Source of the DNA: Candidatus Manganitrophaceae bacterium
GTDB lineage: Bacteria; Nitrospirota; Nitrospiria; SBBL01; Manganitrophaceae
Assembly (NCBI GenBank): GCA_004297235.1
Contig: SCUR01000371.1
Coordinates: 1 to 7,032, forward strand
Reading direction: 5' to 3'
DNA: 7,032 nucleotides
Positions within the stretch are counted from its first letter, which is position 1; each line of letters begins with the position of its first letter. The translations under genes were made by a program, and so were the position numbers. A model generated the notes under the pieces. It saw only the letters and a program-made list of their open reading frames with translations, was not told the DNA's origin and searched no databases. This document shows positions 6,930-7,032 of the stretch, one piece after another.

Positions 6930-7032
6930 ATTGCGCTTCGGCAGGCGACCTGATTTGGTAGGTGAAACGTCTATCAAAGTACGCGGGAATATCGCGTCCG
7001 CAGGCCGCACACGCGCAGCCTCTTTGCTCTTT

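Larger units (their letters stand above)
6615..7032. other. Gene-free tail rich in palindromes
   Basis: No reading frame here has a credible start site, composition and domain pattern. The stretch holds perfect short hairpins at 6677-6692, 6799-6811, 6824-6847, 6868-6882, 6911-6929 and 6981-6997. Base composition is uneven: bases 6721-6780 are about 48% GC, followed by runs of G and C. I found no classical terminator (GC stem plus T tract) and no convincing promoter. A reading frame open to the right edge begins near 6919 but is too short to call. Confidence 0.6.

Noticed and set aside
6647..7010. Two minus-strand open frames over the downstream hairpin cluster
   Set aside because: Their translations are dominated by Gly/Pro/Trp coming from the G/C-run palindromes. 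They overlap each other in different frames and lack credible start sites, so they are more likely translated repeat DNA than genes.
1..7032. CRISPR array, tRNA or rRNA genes
   Set aside because: No regularly spaced direct repeats, no tRNA cloverleaf and no rRNA-like conserved stretches were seen on either strand.

Overview
The window holds most of one plus-strand operon. It encodes an outer-membrane TPR/beta-barrel protein (5' end cut off by the window edge) and two large putative lipoproteins. A palindrome-rich, gene-free tail of about 420 bases follows. The DNA is GC-rich. The C-terminal phenylalanine of the barrel and the two lipobox signal peptides point to a Gram-negative (diderm) bacterium. 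The taxon cannot be fixed from sequence alone. A Nitrospirota or deltaproteobacterial-type environmental bacterium is my impression only, because no housekeeping marker is present.

Layout: (1) bases 2-1276, a TPR region followed by a barrel of about 290 residues, with roughly 14 strands by eye. (2) Bases 1288-4116, a 942-residue lipoprotein starting 11 bases after the first stop. It contains several beta-sandwich segments, three close cysteine pairs and a C-terminal fibronectin III-like segment. (3) Bases 4113-6614, an 833-residue lipoprotein that overlaps the previous gene by ATGA. It carries a PKD-like domain, a LamG-like jelly roll and a seven-bladed kelch propeller with an inserted domain of about 100 residues. 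(4) Bases 6615-7032, no convincing gene. This stretch contains at least six perfect short hairpins, including a G/C-run cluster bounded by a 7-base inverted repeat. It may be a dispersed intergenic element.

The tight spacing and overlap argue that the three proteins are made together. A TPR plus barrel protein next to two surface-type lipoproteins recalls the SLAM (DUF560) systems that move lipoproteins across the outer membrane. The working hypothesis is therefore an outer-membrane translocon with its own display cargo. The lipoproteins look like binding or scaffold proteins rather than enzymes, as no catalytic motif was recognised. The SLAM link rests on architecture and context, not on a homology search.
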